Shown: one piece after another, positions 33,939 through 41,708 of the stretch
Position numbering within the stretch: the first letter of the stretch is position 1
Layout: the number at the start of each line of letters is the position of its first letter
NCBI RefSeq assembly: GCF_017573465.1
Contig: NZ_JAGEPF010000011.1
Span: 1 to 64,000, forward strand
Direction of reading: 5' to 3'
Length of the DNA stretch: 64,000 bases
From: Actinomadura violacea
GTDB taxonomy: Bacteria > Actinomycetota > Actinomycetes > Streptosporangiales > Streptosporangiaceae
The notes under the pieces: model-generated
Told to the model about the DNA's origin: nothing
The model's database searches: none
Seen by the model: only the letters and a program-made list of their open reading frames with translations
Made by a program: the position numbers and the translations under genes

Positions 33939-34808
33939 ATGTCTTCTTCTGCAGCGCCGTCCTCCCCCGCAACGCCCCCCGCGCAGCCGGCCGCGCTCTA
34001 CGGCGGCACCGGCGGGCGAAGGGTCACCGTCCGCGACATCGCGGCCGCCAAGGAGCGGCACGAGAAGTGGCCGATGCTCACCGCCTACGACGCCCTCACC
34101 GCGCGGATCTTCGACGAGGCCGGCATCCCCGTGCTGCTCGTCGGCGACTCCGCCGCGATGGTCGTGTACGGCTACGACTCGACCATCCCCGTCACGGTCG
34201 ACGACCTCATCCCGCTCGCCGCCGCGGTCGTGCGCGGCTCCAAGCGCGCGATGGTCGTCGCCGACCTGCCGTTCGGCTCCTACCAGACCGGCGTCCCCGA
34301 GGCGCTCGCCGCCGCCACCCGGTTCCTCAAGGAGACCGGCGCGCACGCGATCAAGGTCGAGGGCGGCCGCCGGATCCTGCCGCAGGTCGAGGCGATGGTC
34401 TCCGCCGGCATCCCCGTGATGGGCCACCTCGGCCTCACCCCGCAGTCCGTCAACGTCTTCGGCGGCTACCGGGTGCAGGGCCGCGGCCAGGCCGGCGAGG
34501 AGCTGATGGCCGACGCCAAGGCCCTGGAGGCGTCGGGCGCGTTCTCCGTCGTGCTCGAATGCGTCCCCGAGGACCTCGCCGCCCGCGTCACCGCGTCGCT
34601 GTCCATCCCCACCATCGGCATCGGCGGCGGCAACCAGACCGACGCGCAGGTGCTGGTCTGGCAGGACATGGCCGGCCTCACCCCGCACACCGCGAAGTTC
34701 GTCAAGAAGTTCGCCGACATCGGCACCGTGCTCGGCGACGCCGCGCGCACCTACGCCGAAGAGGTCGTCACCGGCGTCTACCCCGCCCCCGAGCACTCCT
34801 ACCACTGA
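33939..34808 (+). CDS. panB: 3-methyl-2-oxobutanoate hydroxymethyltransferase
   Basis: PanB adds a hydroxymethyl group from methylenetetrahydrofolate to 2-oxoisovalerate to form ketopantoate, the first step of pantothenate and CoA synthesis. The 289-residue protein has a variable Ser/Pro/Ala-rich N-terminus (1-30) and the TIM-barrel enzyme with MLTAYDALTARIFDEAGI, VGDSAAMVVYGYDST (metal-binding Asp) and VKVEGG-like IKVEGGRRI. GHLGLTPQSVNVFGG lies in the middle. The ATG has GGAGG at good spacing; upstream in-frame codons lack a site. It is divergent from the DHA2 exporter. No other pantothenate gene is in the window. Confidence 0.96.
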   Translation: MSSSAAPSSPATPPAQPAALYGGTGGRRVTVRDIAAAKERHEKWPMLTAYDALTARIFDEAGIPVLLVGDSAAMVVYGYDSTIPVTVDDLIPLAAAVVRGSKRAMVVADLPFGSYQTGVPEALAAATRFLKETGAHAIKVEGGRRILPQVEAMVSAGIPVMGHLGLTPQSVNVFGGYRVQGRGQAGEELMADAKALEASGAFSVVLECVPEDLAARVTASLSIPTIGIGGGNQTDAQVLVWQDMAGLTPHTAKFVKKFADIGTVLGDAARTYAEEVVTGVYPAPEHSYH

Positions 34809-34832
34809 GTTCGGGGGACGTGAGGGCGGCGG

Positions 34833-35564
34833 CTACTGGTCCGGGTTCGAGCGGATCAGCTCGCCGTCGCCCGTCCGGCCCTCGTGGGCCTGGCCGTTGC
34901 GCGCGGGCGAGACGTGCGGCGGGGCATCGGCCCTGATCTCCTCGCGCAGCGTCTCGACGGCCGAGCGCAGCACGTCCGGGCCCGCCACGTTCATCAGCAG
35001 CAGCCCCAGGTTGAGGGCCATCTGCCCGTCGGTCATCTCGCTGCCGGCGAGCGCGTCCACCGCGGTGCGCAGGTCCGCCTGGTCGTCGGCGGGGACGTTC
35101 TGCAGCAGGGCCAGGCAGTAGGTCGGCAGCGCCAGCTTCGACTTGGCGAACGACACCCCGCGCATGATCTCCCCCGCCTCCTGCGCGCGGGTCTTGGCCT
35201 GCATCCGGTCGACGCCCCGGTCCGCGGCGGCCAGCAGCGAGGTCAGCAGCGTGCTCGGCCCGACCGCGACGTCCTCGTCGCCGACCCGGACGGTGAACAC
35301 CGCGCTGCGGAACACCATCATCGAGCCTAGGCTCGCGACCAGCACCTGCGTCGCATCGGCCACGTCCGGCGAGCGCACCCCGAACCGCCAGCCGAAGGTG
35401 TGCAGGAGCAGCAGCGACCCGGCGCCCGCTCCCCCGTTGATCAGCACGTACGCCCAGGTGCTCGGCACCCGGACGAGCGTCGTGGGGCGGTCCCGGTACC
35501 GGCTGACCAGCTCGGCGACGCCGACCAGGCAGCTCAGCGCGACCGCGACGAGGTATCCGGCCAT
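34833..35564 (-). CDS. Membrane protein of unknown function
   Basis: I do not recognise this 243-residue protein. Its N-terminal half has three predicted helices (about 2-22, 37-60 and 71-93), and its C-terminal half is soluble, with a helical segment (about 140-215) containing GSEMTDGQMALNLGLLLMNV, followed by a polar tail. It begins 10 bp after a small winged-helix gene on the same strand, so the two probably form an operon. The ATG has no strong ribosome site. The soluble half could be a cytosolic platform tethered to the membrane. Confidence 0.7.
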   Translation of the reverse strand: MAGYLVAVALSCLVGVAELVSRYRDRPTTLVRVPSTWAYVLINGGAGAGSLLLLHTFGWRFGVRSPDVADATQVLVASLGSMMVFRSAVFTVRVGDEDVAVGPSTLLTSLLAAADRGVDRMQAKTRAQEAGEIMRGVSFAKSKLALPTYCLALLQNVPADDQADLRTAVDALAGSEMTDGQMALNLGLLLMNVAGPDVLRSAVETLREEIRADAPPHVSPARNGQAHEGRTGDGELIRSNPDQ

Positions 35565-35574
35565 GCGGGTCAGA

Positions 35575-35925
35575 TCACCGCCCGGTCAGCCGGACGACCT
35601 CGTCGATCTCCCGCTCGATCGAGACCAGCCCCCGGTCGCGCAGCCGCTCCACCGCGTCGGCCACCTCGCGCAGCCCGAGCCCGGTCGCGTGCCGGATCTC
35701 CGCCAGCGACAGCGGCCCGTCCGCGGACCGCAGCCGGTCGAGCACCCGGCCGTAGGCGTCGTCGCCGCCCGCCTCGGCCGTCTCGGCCGTCTCGCCGCGC
35801 GGCCGCGGCGCTCCCGGGGCGTCCGGCGCGGCCGGCGCGCTCGGCGCCCCCGCTCCGCCGGCGCGGCCCGGAGGGGCCAGGAACGCGCTCCACGGGTCCG
35901 CGGACCGGATCTGCCTCATCTTCAC
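35575..35925 (-). CDS. Small winged-helix DNA-binding protein
   Basis: The product of about 116 residues has a Pro/Ala/Gly-rich N-terminal half and a C-terminal winged-helix domain (about 55-114): LSLAEIRHATGLGLREVADAVERL is the helix-turn-helix and RDRGLVSIEREIDEVV the wing. The family is not clear; it may be a regulator or an adaptor of the membrane protein encoded next. Starts at GTG 35925 and ATG 35919 are both possible, and the frame stays open to 36036. A TATGAT box lies at 35943-35948. A 5-codon frame MRQGR follows it and ends on the GTG. Confidence 0.65.
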   Translation of the reverse strand: MKMRQIRSADPWSAFLAPPGRAGGAGAPSAPAAPDAPGAPRPRGETAETAEAGGDDAYGRVLDRLRSADGPLSLAEIRHATGLGLREVADAVERLRDRGLVSIEREIDEVVRLTGR

Positions 35926-35942
35926 CTGCCCTGTCGCATGCC

Positions 35943-35948
35943 GATCAT
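35943..35948 (-). promoter_or_regulatory. -10 box TATGAT for the winged-helix operon
   Basis: TATGAT is the closest match to the housekeeping -10 consensus in the window and lies about 17 bp before the GTG start on the minus strand. Confidence 0.5.
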
Positions 35949-36158
35949 AGGCGGCGCCGGAGCCGGCGCGGCGGAACCGCCGCAGCAGTCCCCACGGCGT
36001 GCGCCGCCGCGGGGCGCGCCCGCCCGTCCCATCCATGCCCCAACGTCAGCACTTGGACGCGCCGCGGTCGGCTACCGCTCCCGCCATTGTCGCCTTCCTG
36101 GCCGGAACGCGCCACGCCCGCGGCCGGATCGCGCGGCGGCACGGCGGCTCCGTCCCCG

Positions 36159-37172
36159 TCAGCCGATCCGCACCCGCGGGTCGATGACGGCGTACAGGAG
36201 GTCGACGACCAGGTTGAACACCACGACCGACATCGCGGTGAGCAGGGTGACGCCGAGGACCATGGGCAGGTCGCCGCTCTGGATCGAGGTGATCGCGAGC
36301 TCGCCGAGGCCGGGGATGCTGAAGGTGTTCTCGGTCAGCACCGCGCCGCCGAGCAGCAGCCCGAGGTCGAGGCCGAAGACGGTCACGATCGGTGTCATGC
36401 AGGCCCGCAGCGCGTGCTTGGTCACGACGACCGCCTCCGGCAGCCCCTTGACGCGGGCGGTGCGGATGAAGTCCTCGTTCATCGTCTCGAGCATGCCCGC
36501 CCTGGTCAGCCGCGCGTACATGGCCGCGTAGAGGAACGCGAGCGTCACCCACGGCAGCACCAGCGCCCGGAACCACATCCCCGGGTCGGCGGTGAGGGGC
36601 CGGTAGCTGCCGCCGCCGGGCAGGATCCGCCAGGTGTAGGAGAACAGCGCGAGCGAGACCAGGCCGGTGAAGTAGATCGGCAGCGACACCCCGCTCAGCG
36701 CGATGATCATGGTGGTGCGGTCCCACAGCGATCCCTTGCGCAGCGCCGACACGACGCCGGTCCCGACGCCGGTCGCGAGCCAGATCACCGCGGCGCCCGC
36801 CGCCAGCGACGCGGTCGCGGGCGCCCGGTCGACCAGCGTCCCGAGCACCGGCCGGCTGCTGCGGAACGAGTAGCCGAGGCACGGCGCCGGGCAGTGGTCG
36901 GTGACCGGGCCCGCGTCGTAGTCCCGGCCGACGGCGATCGCCTTCAGGTAGTGCCAGTACTGCACCAGGACCGGCTGGTCGAGGCCGAGCCGCTGCTTGG
37001 TCGCCTCGATCGCCTGGACGGTCGAGGCCCGTCCCGCGTAGGACGCGGCGATCTGGTCGGTGGTCTGCCCCGCGAGCTTGGGCAGCCAGAAGAACGTGCC
37101 GAACGTCACCAGGGTGACCAGCAGCAGCATGACCGCGGCGCTCAGGAAGCGCCGCGTGATGTAGGCGAGCAC
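36159..37172 (-). CDS. Orphan ABC transporter permease (DppB/OppB type)
   Basis: This 337-residue membrane protein matches the DppB family of peptide/nickel importers. MLAYITRRFLSAAVMLLLVT is the usual first helix, followed by an external loop with the GLDQPVLVQYWHYL segment, about five more helices, and the ATPase-contact loop ARVKGLPEAVVVTKHALR (about 243-260). Normally dppC, dppD, dppF and a binding-protein gene are adjacent; none is present here. Either the partners lie elsewhere or this is a remnant. It seems intact in length. The start is GTG with GGGGTGA upstream. A Cys pair (HCPAPC) in the external loop is conserved in some relatives. Confidence 0.87.
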   Translation of the reverse strand: MLAYITRRFLSAAVMLLLVTLVTFGTFFWLPKLAGQTTDQIAASYAGRASTVQAIEATKQRLGLDQPVLVQYWHYLKAIAVGRDYDAGPVTDHCPAPCLGYSFRSSRPVLGTLVDRAPATASLAAGAAVIWLATGVGTGVVSALRKGSLWDRTTMIIALSGVSLPIYFTGLVSLALFSYTWRILPGGGSYRPLTADPGMWFRALVLPWVTLAFLYAAMYARLTRAGMLETMNEDFIRTARVKGLPEAVVVTKHALRACMTPIVTVFGLDLGLLLGGAVLTENTFSIPGLGELAITSIQSGDLPMVLGVTLLTAMSVVVFNLVVDLLYAVIDPRVRIG

Positions 37173-37318
37173 AGCCGTTCACCCCGTCCGCCCGCCGGAC
37201 TTGAAGCGTTCCCTCACCCGCACGCTAACGGGGCGAGCGCGCGGGCGGCATGGTCGGATGTCCCCAAGATTCCGCCGCGGCGTTGGCCGGAAATGTCGAG
37301 ACGGGTGCTCAACGCGAC

Positions 37319-37347
37319 GGGCCCGCCCCCCGGAAGGGAACGGGCCC
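37319..37347. terminator. Hairpin downstream of the F420-dependent reductase gene
   Basis: GGGCCCG and CGGGCCC form a 7-bp stem around a 15-nt loop, about 20 bp after the stop of the minus-strand reductase gene. There is no T run. Confidence 0.45.
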
Positions 37348-37366
37348 AGGCGGACGGCGGCGGCCG

Positions 37367-38062
37367 TCAGACGTCGGTGATGCGCAGGCCCGCGTGGGCC
37401 TTGTAGCGGCGGTTCATCGAGATGAGGTTCGCGGTGAACGCCTCGACCTGCCCGGCGTTGTGCAGCCGTCCGCCGTAGACGCCGCGCATGCCGGGGATGC
37501 GGCCCGCGAGCGCCTGCACCAGGTCGGTCGCCTCCCGGTCGTTGCCGAGGACGAGGACGTCCAGCTCCATCTCCGCCACCTCGGGGTCCAGCAGCAGCTT
37601 GGCGGACACGTGGTGGAACGCGGCGACGACGCGGCTGCCGGTCAGCACGGACGCGGCCTGCTCGGCGGCGCTGCCCTCCTCCACCGGCAGCGCGAACGCG
37701 CCCTTGCCCTTCTCGAAGCCCAGCGGGTTCACGCAGTCCACGACGATCTTGCCGGCGAGCTCCTCGCGCAGCGACTCCAGCAGCGCCTTGTGCCCGTCCC
37801 ACGGCACCGCGACGACCACCACGTCCGCGCCGCTCGCGGCGGCCGCGTTCTCCGCGCCCGAGACGGGCAGGTCCGCGCCGAGGTCGTCGGCGGCCTGCTG
37901 CGCCCGCTTCGCCTTGCGCGACCCGATGACCACCCGGTGGCCGGCCAGCGCGAACCGGCGCGCCAGGCCCTTGCCCTGGTCCCCGGTGCCGCCGAGGATG
38001 CCGATCGTGAGGCCGCCGACGTCGGGGAGGTCGTAGGGCGTCTTCTGCTGCTGCTCAGTCAT
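37367..38062 (-). CDS. npdG: NADPH-dependent F420 reductase
   Basis: NpdG transfers hydride between NADPH and cofactor F420, linking the F420 pool used by LLM-type enzymes to central redox metabolism. The 231-residue protein opens with a polar tail and the NADP-binding turn GILGGTGDQGKGLARRF (about 20-36), with RKAK after the second strand for the 2'-phosphate. PWDGHKALLESL and VNPLGFEKGKG lie mid-protein, and GRIPGMRGVYGGRLHNA near the end is typical of the family. Two LLM oxidoreductases are encoded at 49.7 and 52.5 kb. The ATG lacks a strong ribosome site. The gene is divergent from a hypothetical gene. Confidence 0.92.
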   Translation of the reverse strand: MTEQQQKTPYDLPDVGGLTIGILGGTGDQGKGLARRFALAGHRVVIGSRKAKRAQQAADDLGADLPVSGAENAAAASGADVVVVAVPWDGHKALLESLREELAGKIVVDCVNPLGFEKGKGAFALPVEEGSAAEQAASVLTGSRVVAAFHHVSAKLLLDPEVAEMELDVLVLGNDREATDLVQALAGRIPGMRGVYGGRLHNAGQVEAFTANLISMNRRYKAHAGLRITDV

Positions 38063-38173
38063 GCCGCCGAGTCTGCCAGGCGCGCTCCGGGCCGCCTCCC
38101 CTCGCCCTCCCCCGTCCTCCCGGGTCGCGCGAAAGCGGCGTGCCGCCCGCGTCCCGTGCGGCACCATGGACCG

Positions 38174-38761
38174 GTGGACGCCGAGCAGATCGTGATGTTG
38201 CGCGAGGTGCTGTCCGCCACCGGCTGGCTGGAGCGCACCCGGGACTTCGGGCGCGCCCTGCGGGTCACCTCCCGCACCCCCGGCGGGCTGCTGCTGGTCG
38301 GCACGCCCGGCGGCGACCCCTGGCACCTGGCCGCCCACCTGGACGACGAGTCGCGGCTCGGCGACGCGCCGGGCCTCGCGCCGACCCTGGTGCGCTGGTC
38401 GCCGCCGCAGGACGCGCCGCCGCACCTGAGCATCGGGCTGTCCCGGCTGGAGGAGGCGCGCCGCGGCGAGACGCTGTTCGTCGTCGCCGAGGACGAGGCG
38501 CCCGTCCCGCTGCTGGAGCGGGTCGACGACGCGCGCCGCGTCGGCGCCACGGTCCTCGCGCTGGACGGCGGCGACCGCGAGCTGGAGGGGCTGGCGCACG
38601 AGGCGCTGACCGTCCCGGCCGGCGAGGCGCTGCTGTCGTTCGACGGCGCGCAGCACCTGGTGAGCGCCGCGGCGGGCGAGGAGCCCGCGCGCGGCGCCCG
38701 CGGCCTGCGGCACCGCCTCGCGCGGCTGCTCGAGGCGGTGACCGGGCCGACCGTCGACTAG
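38174..38761 (+). CDS. Hypothetical protein
   Basis: The 195-residue soluble protein has no motif I recognise. It is rich in Asp, Glu, Arg and Leu, with GGLLLVGTPGGDPWHLAAHLDDESR near residue 36 and an ending with RGLRHRLARLLEAV. The amino acid use and high GC at third positions are those of a real gene, and the opposite frames are poorer. GTG 38174 starts the frame just after a 111-bp gap from npdG, on the other strand; no ribosome site is clear. The stop lies 7 bp before the stop of a convergent small gene. Confidence 0.65.
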   Translation: MDAEQIVMLREVLSATGWLERTRDFGRALRVTSRTPGGLLLVGTPGGDPWHLAAHLDDESRLGDAPGLAPTLVRWSPPQDAPPHLSIGLSRLEEARRGETLFVVAEDEAPVPLLERVDDARRVGATVLALDGGDRELEGLAHEALTVPAGEALLSFDGAQHLVSAAAGEEPARGARGLRHRLARLLEAVTGPTVD

Positions 38762-38768
38762 CGCCCGG

Positions 38769-38948
38769 CTAGTCCTCGCCCTCGCCCTTGCGCCACGCCT
38801 CGTTGCGCTCGCGCGCCAGCGCCAGCGCGCCGGCCGCGGCGCTCTCGGTCGGGTACGGGCCCATCCGATCCTTGTTCGGGCACCCGGACCCGTGCTCGAC
38901 CTTCATGTGCTTCAGGCAGAACCACCAGTCACCCTCGTCACCGGCCAT
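38769..38948 (-). CDS. Conserved 59-residue protein
   Basis: This short frame encodes 59 residues with the segments DWWFCLKHMKVE, GCPNKDRMGPYPT and LARERNEAWRKGE. The ATG has a near-perfect AAGGAG site 5 nt upstream, and the frame ends in TAG just before the convergent hypothetical gene. Two Cys and one His (CLKH...GC) could bind a metal. Similar small proteins with a GPYPT motif and an ARERNEAW ending occur in other actinobacteria, as I recall them, but have no assigned function. It is divergent from map. Confidence 0.75.
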   Translation of the reverse strand: MAGDEGDWWFCLKHMKVEHGSGCPNKDRMGPYPTESAAAGALALARERNEAWRKGEGED

Positions 38949-39003
38949 CGGCGCTCCTTCCGATCACGCGTCGCGCGGGATTCGTTGCCGCGATCCCGCT
39001 GAC

Positions 39004-39009
39004 TACACT
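39004..39009 (+). promoter_or_regulatory. -10 box TACACT upstream of map
   Basis: TACACT lies 8 nt before the ATG of map, and no ribosome site is present, so the mRNA is leaderless or nearly so. Confidence 0.4.
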
Positions 39010-39017
39010 CCATCACT

Positions 39018-39869
39018 ATGACGACCCAGCTTCTCCGGCCCGGCAACATCTCTCCCATGCGCAAGGTCCCGGCGCAGATCCCGCGCCCGGAGTACGTGGG
39101 GAAGAAGCGGCCGAAGACCGGCGAGCCGGACGTCAAGACACCCGAGATCATCGAGCGGATGCGGGTCGCCGGCAAGATCGCGGCGCAGGCGCTGGAGGAG
39201 GTCGGCAAGCACGTCCGGCCCGGGGTCACCACCGACGAGCTGGACGGCATCGGCCACGAGTTCATGCTCGACCACGGCGCCTACCCGTCCACCCTCGGCT
39301 ACCGCGGGTTCCCCAAGTCGCTGTGCACCTCGATCAACGAGGTGATCTGCCACGGCATCCCCGACGACACCGTGCTGCGCGACGGCGACATCATCAACGT
39401 CGACATCACCGCGTTCATCGACGGCGTGCACGGCGACACCGACGCGACGTTCCTGTGCGGCGAGGTGGACGAGGAGTCGCGGCTGCTGGTGGAGCGCACC
39501 CACGAGGCGACGATGCGCGGCATCCGCGCGGTCAAGCCGGGGCGCGCGCTGAACGTGATCGGGCGGGTCATCGAGTCCTACGCCAAGCGGTTCGGGTACG
39601 GGGTCGTCCGCGACTTCACCGGGCACGGGATCGGCACCACGTTCCACTCGGGCCTGGTCGTCCCGCACTACGACGACCCGAACGCCACGACGATCATCGA
39701 GCCGGGCATGACGTTCACCATCGAGCCGATGCTGACCCTCGGCAGCTTCGACTACGACATCTGGGACGACGGCTGGACGGTCGTCACCAAGGACCGCAAG
39801 CGGACGGCGCAGTTCGAGCACACGCTGCTGGTGACCGGGGACGGCCACGAGATCCTCACCCTCCCGTGA
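39018..39869 (+). CDS. map: Methionine aminopeptidase type I
   Basis: MetAP removes the initiator Met from new proteins in the cytosol. The 283-residue protein has an extension of about 40 residues with Pro-rich segments (PAQIPRPEYVG), like the MetAP1c form of M. tuberculosis and thought to contact the ribosome. The metal ligands are all present: Asp129 (INVDITAF), Asp140 (VHGDTDATF), His203 (TGHGIGTTFH), Glu236 (TIEPML) and Glu267 (QFEHTLLVT). CHG at residues 111-113 has the substrate-binding His. A TACACT box 8 nt upstream replaces a ribosome site. Confidence 0.96.
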   Translation: MTTQLLRPGNISPMRKVPAQIPRPEYVGKKRPKTGEPDVKTPEIIERMRVAGKIAAQALEEVGKHVRPGVTTDELDGIGHEFMLDHGAYPSTLGYRGFPKSLCTSINEVICHGIPDDTVLRDGDIINVDITAFIDGVHGDTDATFLCGEVDEESRLLVERTHEATMRGIRAVKPGRALNVIGRVIESYAKRFGYGVVRDFTGHGIGTTFHSGLVVPHYDDPNATTIIEPGMTFTIEPMLTLGSFDYDIWDDGWTVVTKDRKRTAQFEHTLLVTGDGHEILTLP

Positions 39870-39926
39870 CCCCTTCATCGCCCTAGCGTCCCGTTCAGCC
39901 AGCGACCCGGCCGGGAGAATCCGCCT

Positions 39927-40616
39927 GTGAACGAGCCAGCGCCGTACGAGCCGAGGGTTCCGTCCGACAGCATGCCGCCGGGGCGGGCCGCGCTGAGCGT
40001 GACGTGGGCGGCGCTGCCGTTCCTGACGCTGGGGTACGCGACGCCGTTCACGTTCGCGGCGGCGGCGCTGTGGCGGCGCAGCGCGCATCTGCTGGTGTCG
40101 TCGGCGGTCTACATCGGCGTGTTCTCGCTGATGCTGTACCTGCTGCCGGACATCGGCAAGCAGGACGGCGCGCAGCAGGCGGTGGGCGTGCTGCTGTTCC
40201 TGCTGGCGGTGGTGGGGTGCGGGCACGCGTTCCTGATCCGGCGCCGCGTGTTCGACCCGCACGGGCTGGCGGGCATCGACAACGAGGCCGTCGTGGAGCG
40301 GGTGCGGCGGCAGCGGCTGCTGCGGGTGAAGGCGCGGGAGCTGGCGGCGAGCGACCCGGGCCTGGCCAAGGAGCTGCGGATCGGCCGTCCGGACCTGCCG
40401 CGCCAGTACAAGGACGGCGGCCTGATCGACGTGAACCACGCGCCGGTGGAGGCGCTGGCGCTGCTGCCCGGCATCACCGCGGAGCTGGCGGCGCGGATCG
40501 AGCGGGTGCGGGCGGAGACCGGCGGGTTCGTGTCCGCCGAGGAGATGTCGGCGGTGGCGGGCCTGCCGCCGCAGCTGACCGGCGACGTCGCCGACTACGC
40601 CGTCTTCATCCGCTGA
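39927..40616 (+). CDS. Membrane protein with C-terminal helix-hairpin-helix (ComEA-like) domain
   Basis: The 229-residue protein has two or three helices (about 24-47, 54-70 and 86-103), a basic linker, and a C-terminal helix-hairpin-helix domain (about 166-229) with IDVNHAPVEALALLPGITAELAARI, the ComEA-type fold. Such domains bind DNA without sequence preference, or proteins. Unlike secreted ComEA, this one follows several helices and probably lies in the cytosol. No competence genes are near. The 3' end, 18 bp including the stop, is repeated 35 bp downstream. The start is GTG with GGGAGA upstream. Confidence 0.78.
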   Translation: MNEPAPYEPRVPSDSMPPGRAALSVTWAALPFLTLGYATPFTFAAAALWRRSAHLLVSSAVYIGVFSLMLYLLPDIGKQDGAQQAVGVLLFLLAVVGCGHAFLIRRRVFDPHGLAGIDNEAVVERVRRQRLLRVKARELAASDPGLAKELRIGRPDLPRQYKDGGLIDVNHAPVEALALLPGITAELAARIERVRAETGGFVSAEEMSAVAGLPPQLTGDVADYAVFIR

Positions 40617-40651
40617 GCCGCCTGCCCGGTCCGGCCGTCTTCATCCGCTGA
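40599..40651 (+). repeat. 18-bp direct repeat of the gene end
   Basis: GCCGTCTTCATCCGCTGA occurs at 40599-40616, where it ends the helix-hairpin-helix gene, and again without mismatch at 40634-40651. The spacing is 35 bp. It duplicates the last five codons and the stop. Confidence 0.9.
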
Positions 40652-40661
40652 TCGCGGGTAT

Positions 40662-41708
40662 GTGGCGGGCGTGACGGAGAAGAAGGGCAAGAAGGACGCG
40701 CGCAGGGGCGGCGACCGGCTCGCCGAGTACCGCGGGAAGCGCGACCCCCACCGGACCCCAGAGCCCGTCCCCGAGGAGAAGGCGCTGCCGCACGGCGACG
40801 ACGACACGTTCGTCGTCCAGGAGCACCACGCCTCCAGCCTGCACTGGGACCTGCGTTTCGAGCGGGACGGCGTGCTGGTGTCCTGGGCGGTGCCGAAGGG
40901 GCTGCCGTGGAGCCCGAAGACGAACCATCTGGCCGTCCACACCGAGGACCATCCGCTGGAGTACGCGACGTTCGAGGGCGACATCCCGCAGGACGAGTAC
41001 GGCGGCGGCACGGTGACGATCTGGGACCGCGGGACGTACGAGACGGAGAAGTGGTCCGAGCGCGAGGTGAAGGTCGTCGTGCACGGCTCGCGGGTGTCGG
41101 GCCGGTACGTGCTGTTCAGGACGCGCGGCAAGAACTGGATGATCCACCGGATGGACCCGCCGGCCGACCCGGACGCCGAGCCGCTGCCGGAGACGCTGCG
41201 GCCGATGCGCCCGGTCCGCGGGGCGCGGATGCCGCGGAACCAGGACGCGTGGGGCTTCGAGTTCGCGTGGGGCGGCCGGCGGCTGCTGGCGTACGTGGAG
41301 GGCGGCCGGACGCGGTTCACCGACGGCCGGGGCCGCGAGGCCGGCGGCCCCGCCGGGCTCGGCTCGCGGCTCGGCGGTCAGCTCGGCGCCCGTCCGGCGG
41401 TGCTGGACGGGGAGCTGGCCGTGCTGGACGGCCGCGAGACCTACATGGTGTTCGACGTGCCGCATCTGGACGGCCGGCCGCTGCTGGACGTCCCGTACCG
41501 GGAGCGCCGCGCCCTGCTGGACGGGCTGGAGCTGTCGGGGCCGTCCTGGCAGACGGCGCCGTGGTATCCGGCCGACGGCGACGCGGTGCGGGAGACCGCC
41601 GCCGGGCAGGGGCTGCCGGGCGTGGTCGCCAAGCGGCTGGACTCCCCGTACGAGCCGGGCGAGGAGTCCAGTGCCTGGCGGCTGATCCCGGTCAGTACGC
41701 GACGGTGA
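40662..41708 (+). CDS. LigD-type 3'-phosphoesterase fused to a degenerate ATP-dependent ligase domain
   Basis: Residues 1-165 form an intact phosphoesterase domain like that of LigD, which trims 3' ends in DNA break repair: QEHHASSLHWDLRFE and EDHPLEYATFEG hold the catalytic His, Asp, Arg and Tyr residues. Residues about 190-348 align with the LigD ligase adenylation domain but lack its active site: the usual KWDG motif is AWGG, so the nucleotide-accepting Lys is lost; EGVVAKR is PGVVAKR; and the final WRKVK is WRLIP. The OB domain is absent. DGELAVLDG and VFDVPHLDGRPLLD remain clear. It overlaps the next gene tail to tail by 17 bp. A GTG three codons later is an alternative start. Confidence 0.85.
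   Translation: MAGVTEKKGKKDARRGGDRLAEYRGKRDPHRTPEPVPEEKALPHGDDDTFVVQEHHASSLHWDLRFERDGVLVSWAVPKGLPWSPKTNHLAVHTEDHPLEYATFEGDIPQDEYGGGTVTIWDRGTYETEKWSEREVKVVVHGSRVSGRYVLFRTRGKNWMIHRMDPPADPDAEPLPETLRPMRPVRGARMPRNQDAWGFEFAWGGRRLLAYVEGGRTRFTDGRGREAGGPAGLGSRLGGQLGARPAVLDGELAVLDGRETYMVFDVPHLDGRPLLDVPYRERRALLDGLELSGPSWQTAPWYPADGDAVRETAAGQGLPGVVAKRLDSPYEPGEESSAWRLIPVSTRR

Noticed and set aside
36046..37182. A 378-codon frame overlapping the DppB-like permease on the same strand
   Set aside because: Its product is low-complexity Arg/Pro/Ala, while the other frame encodes a complete permease with membrane helices.
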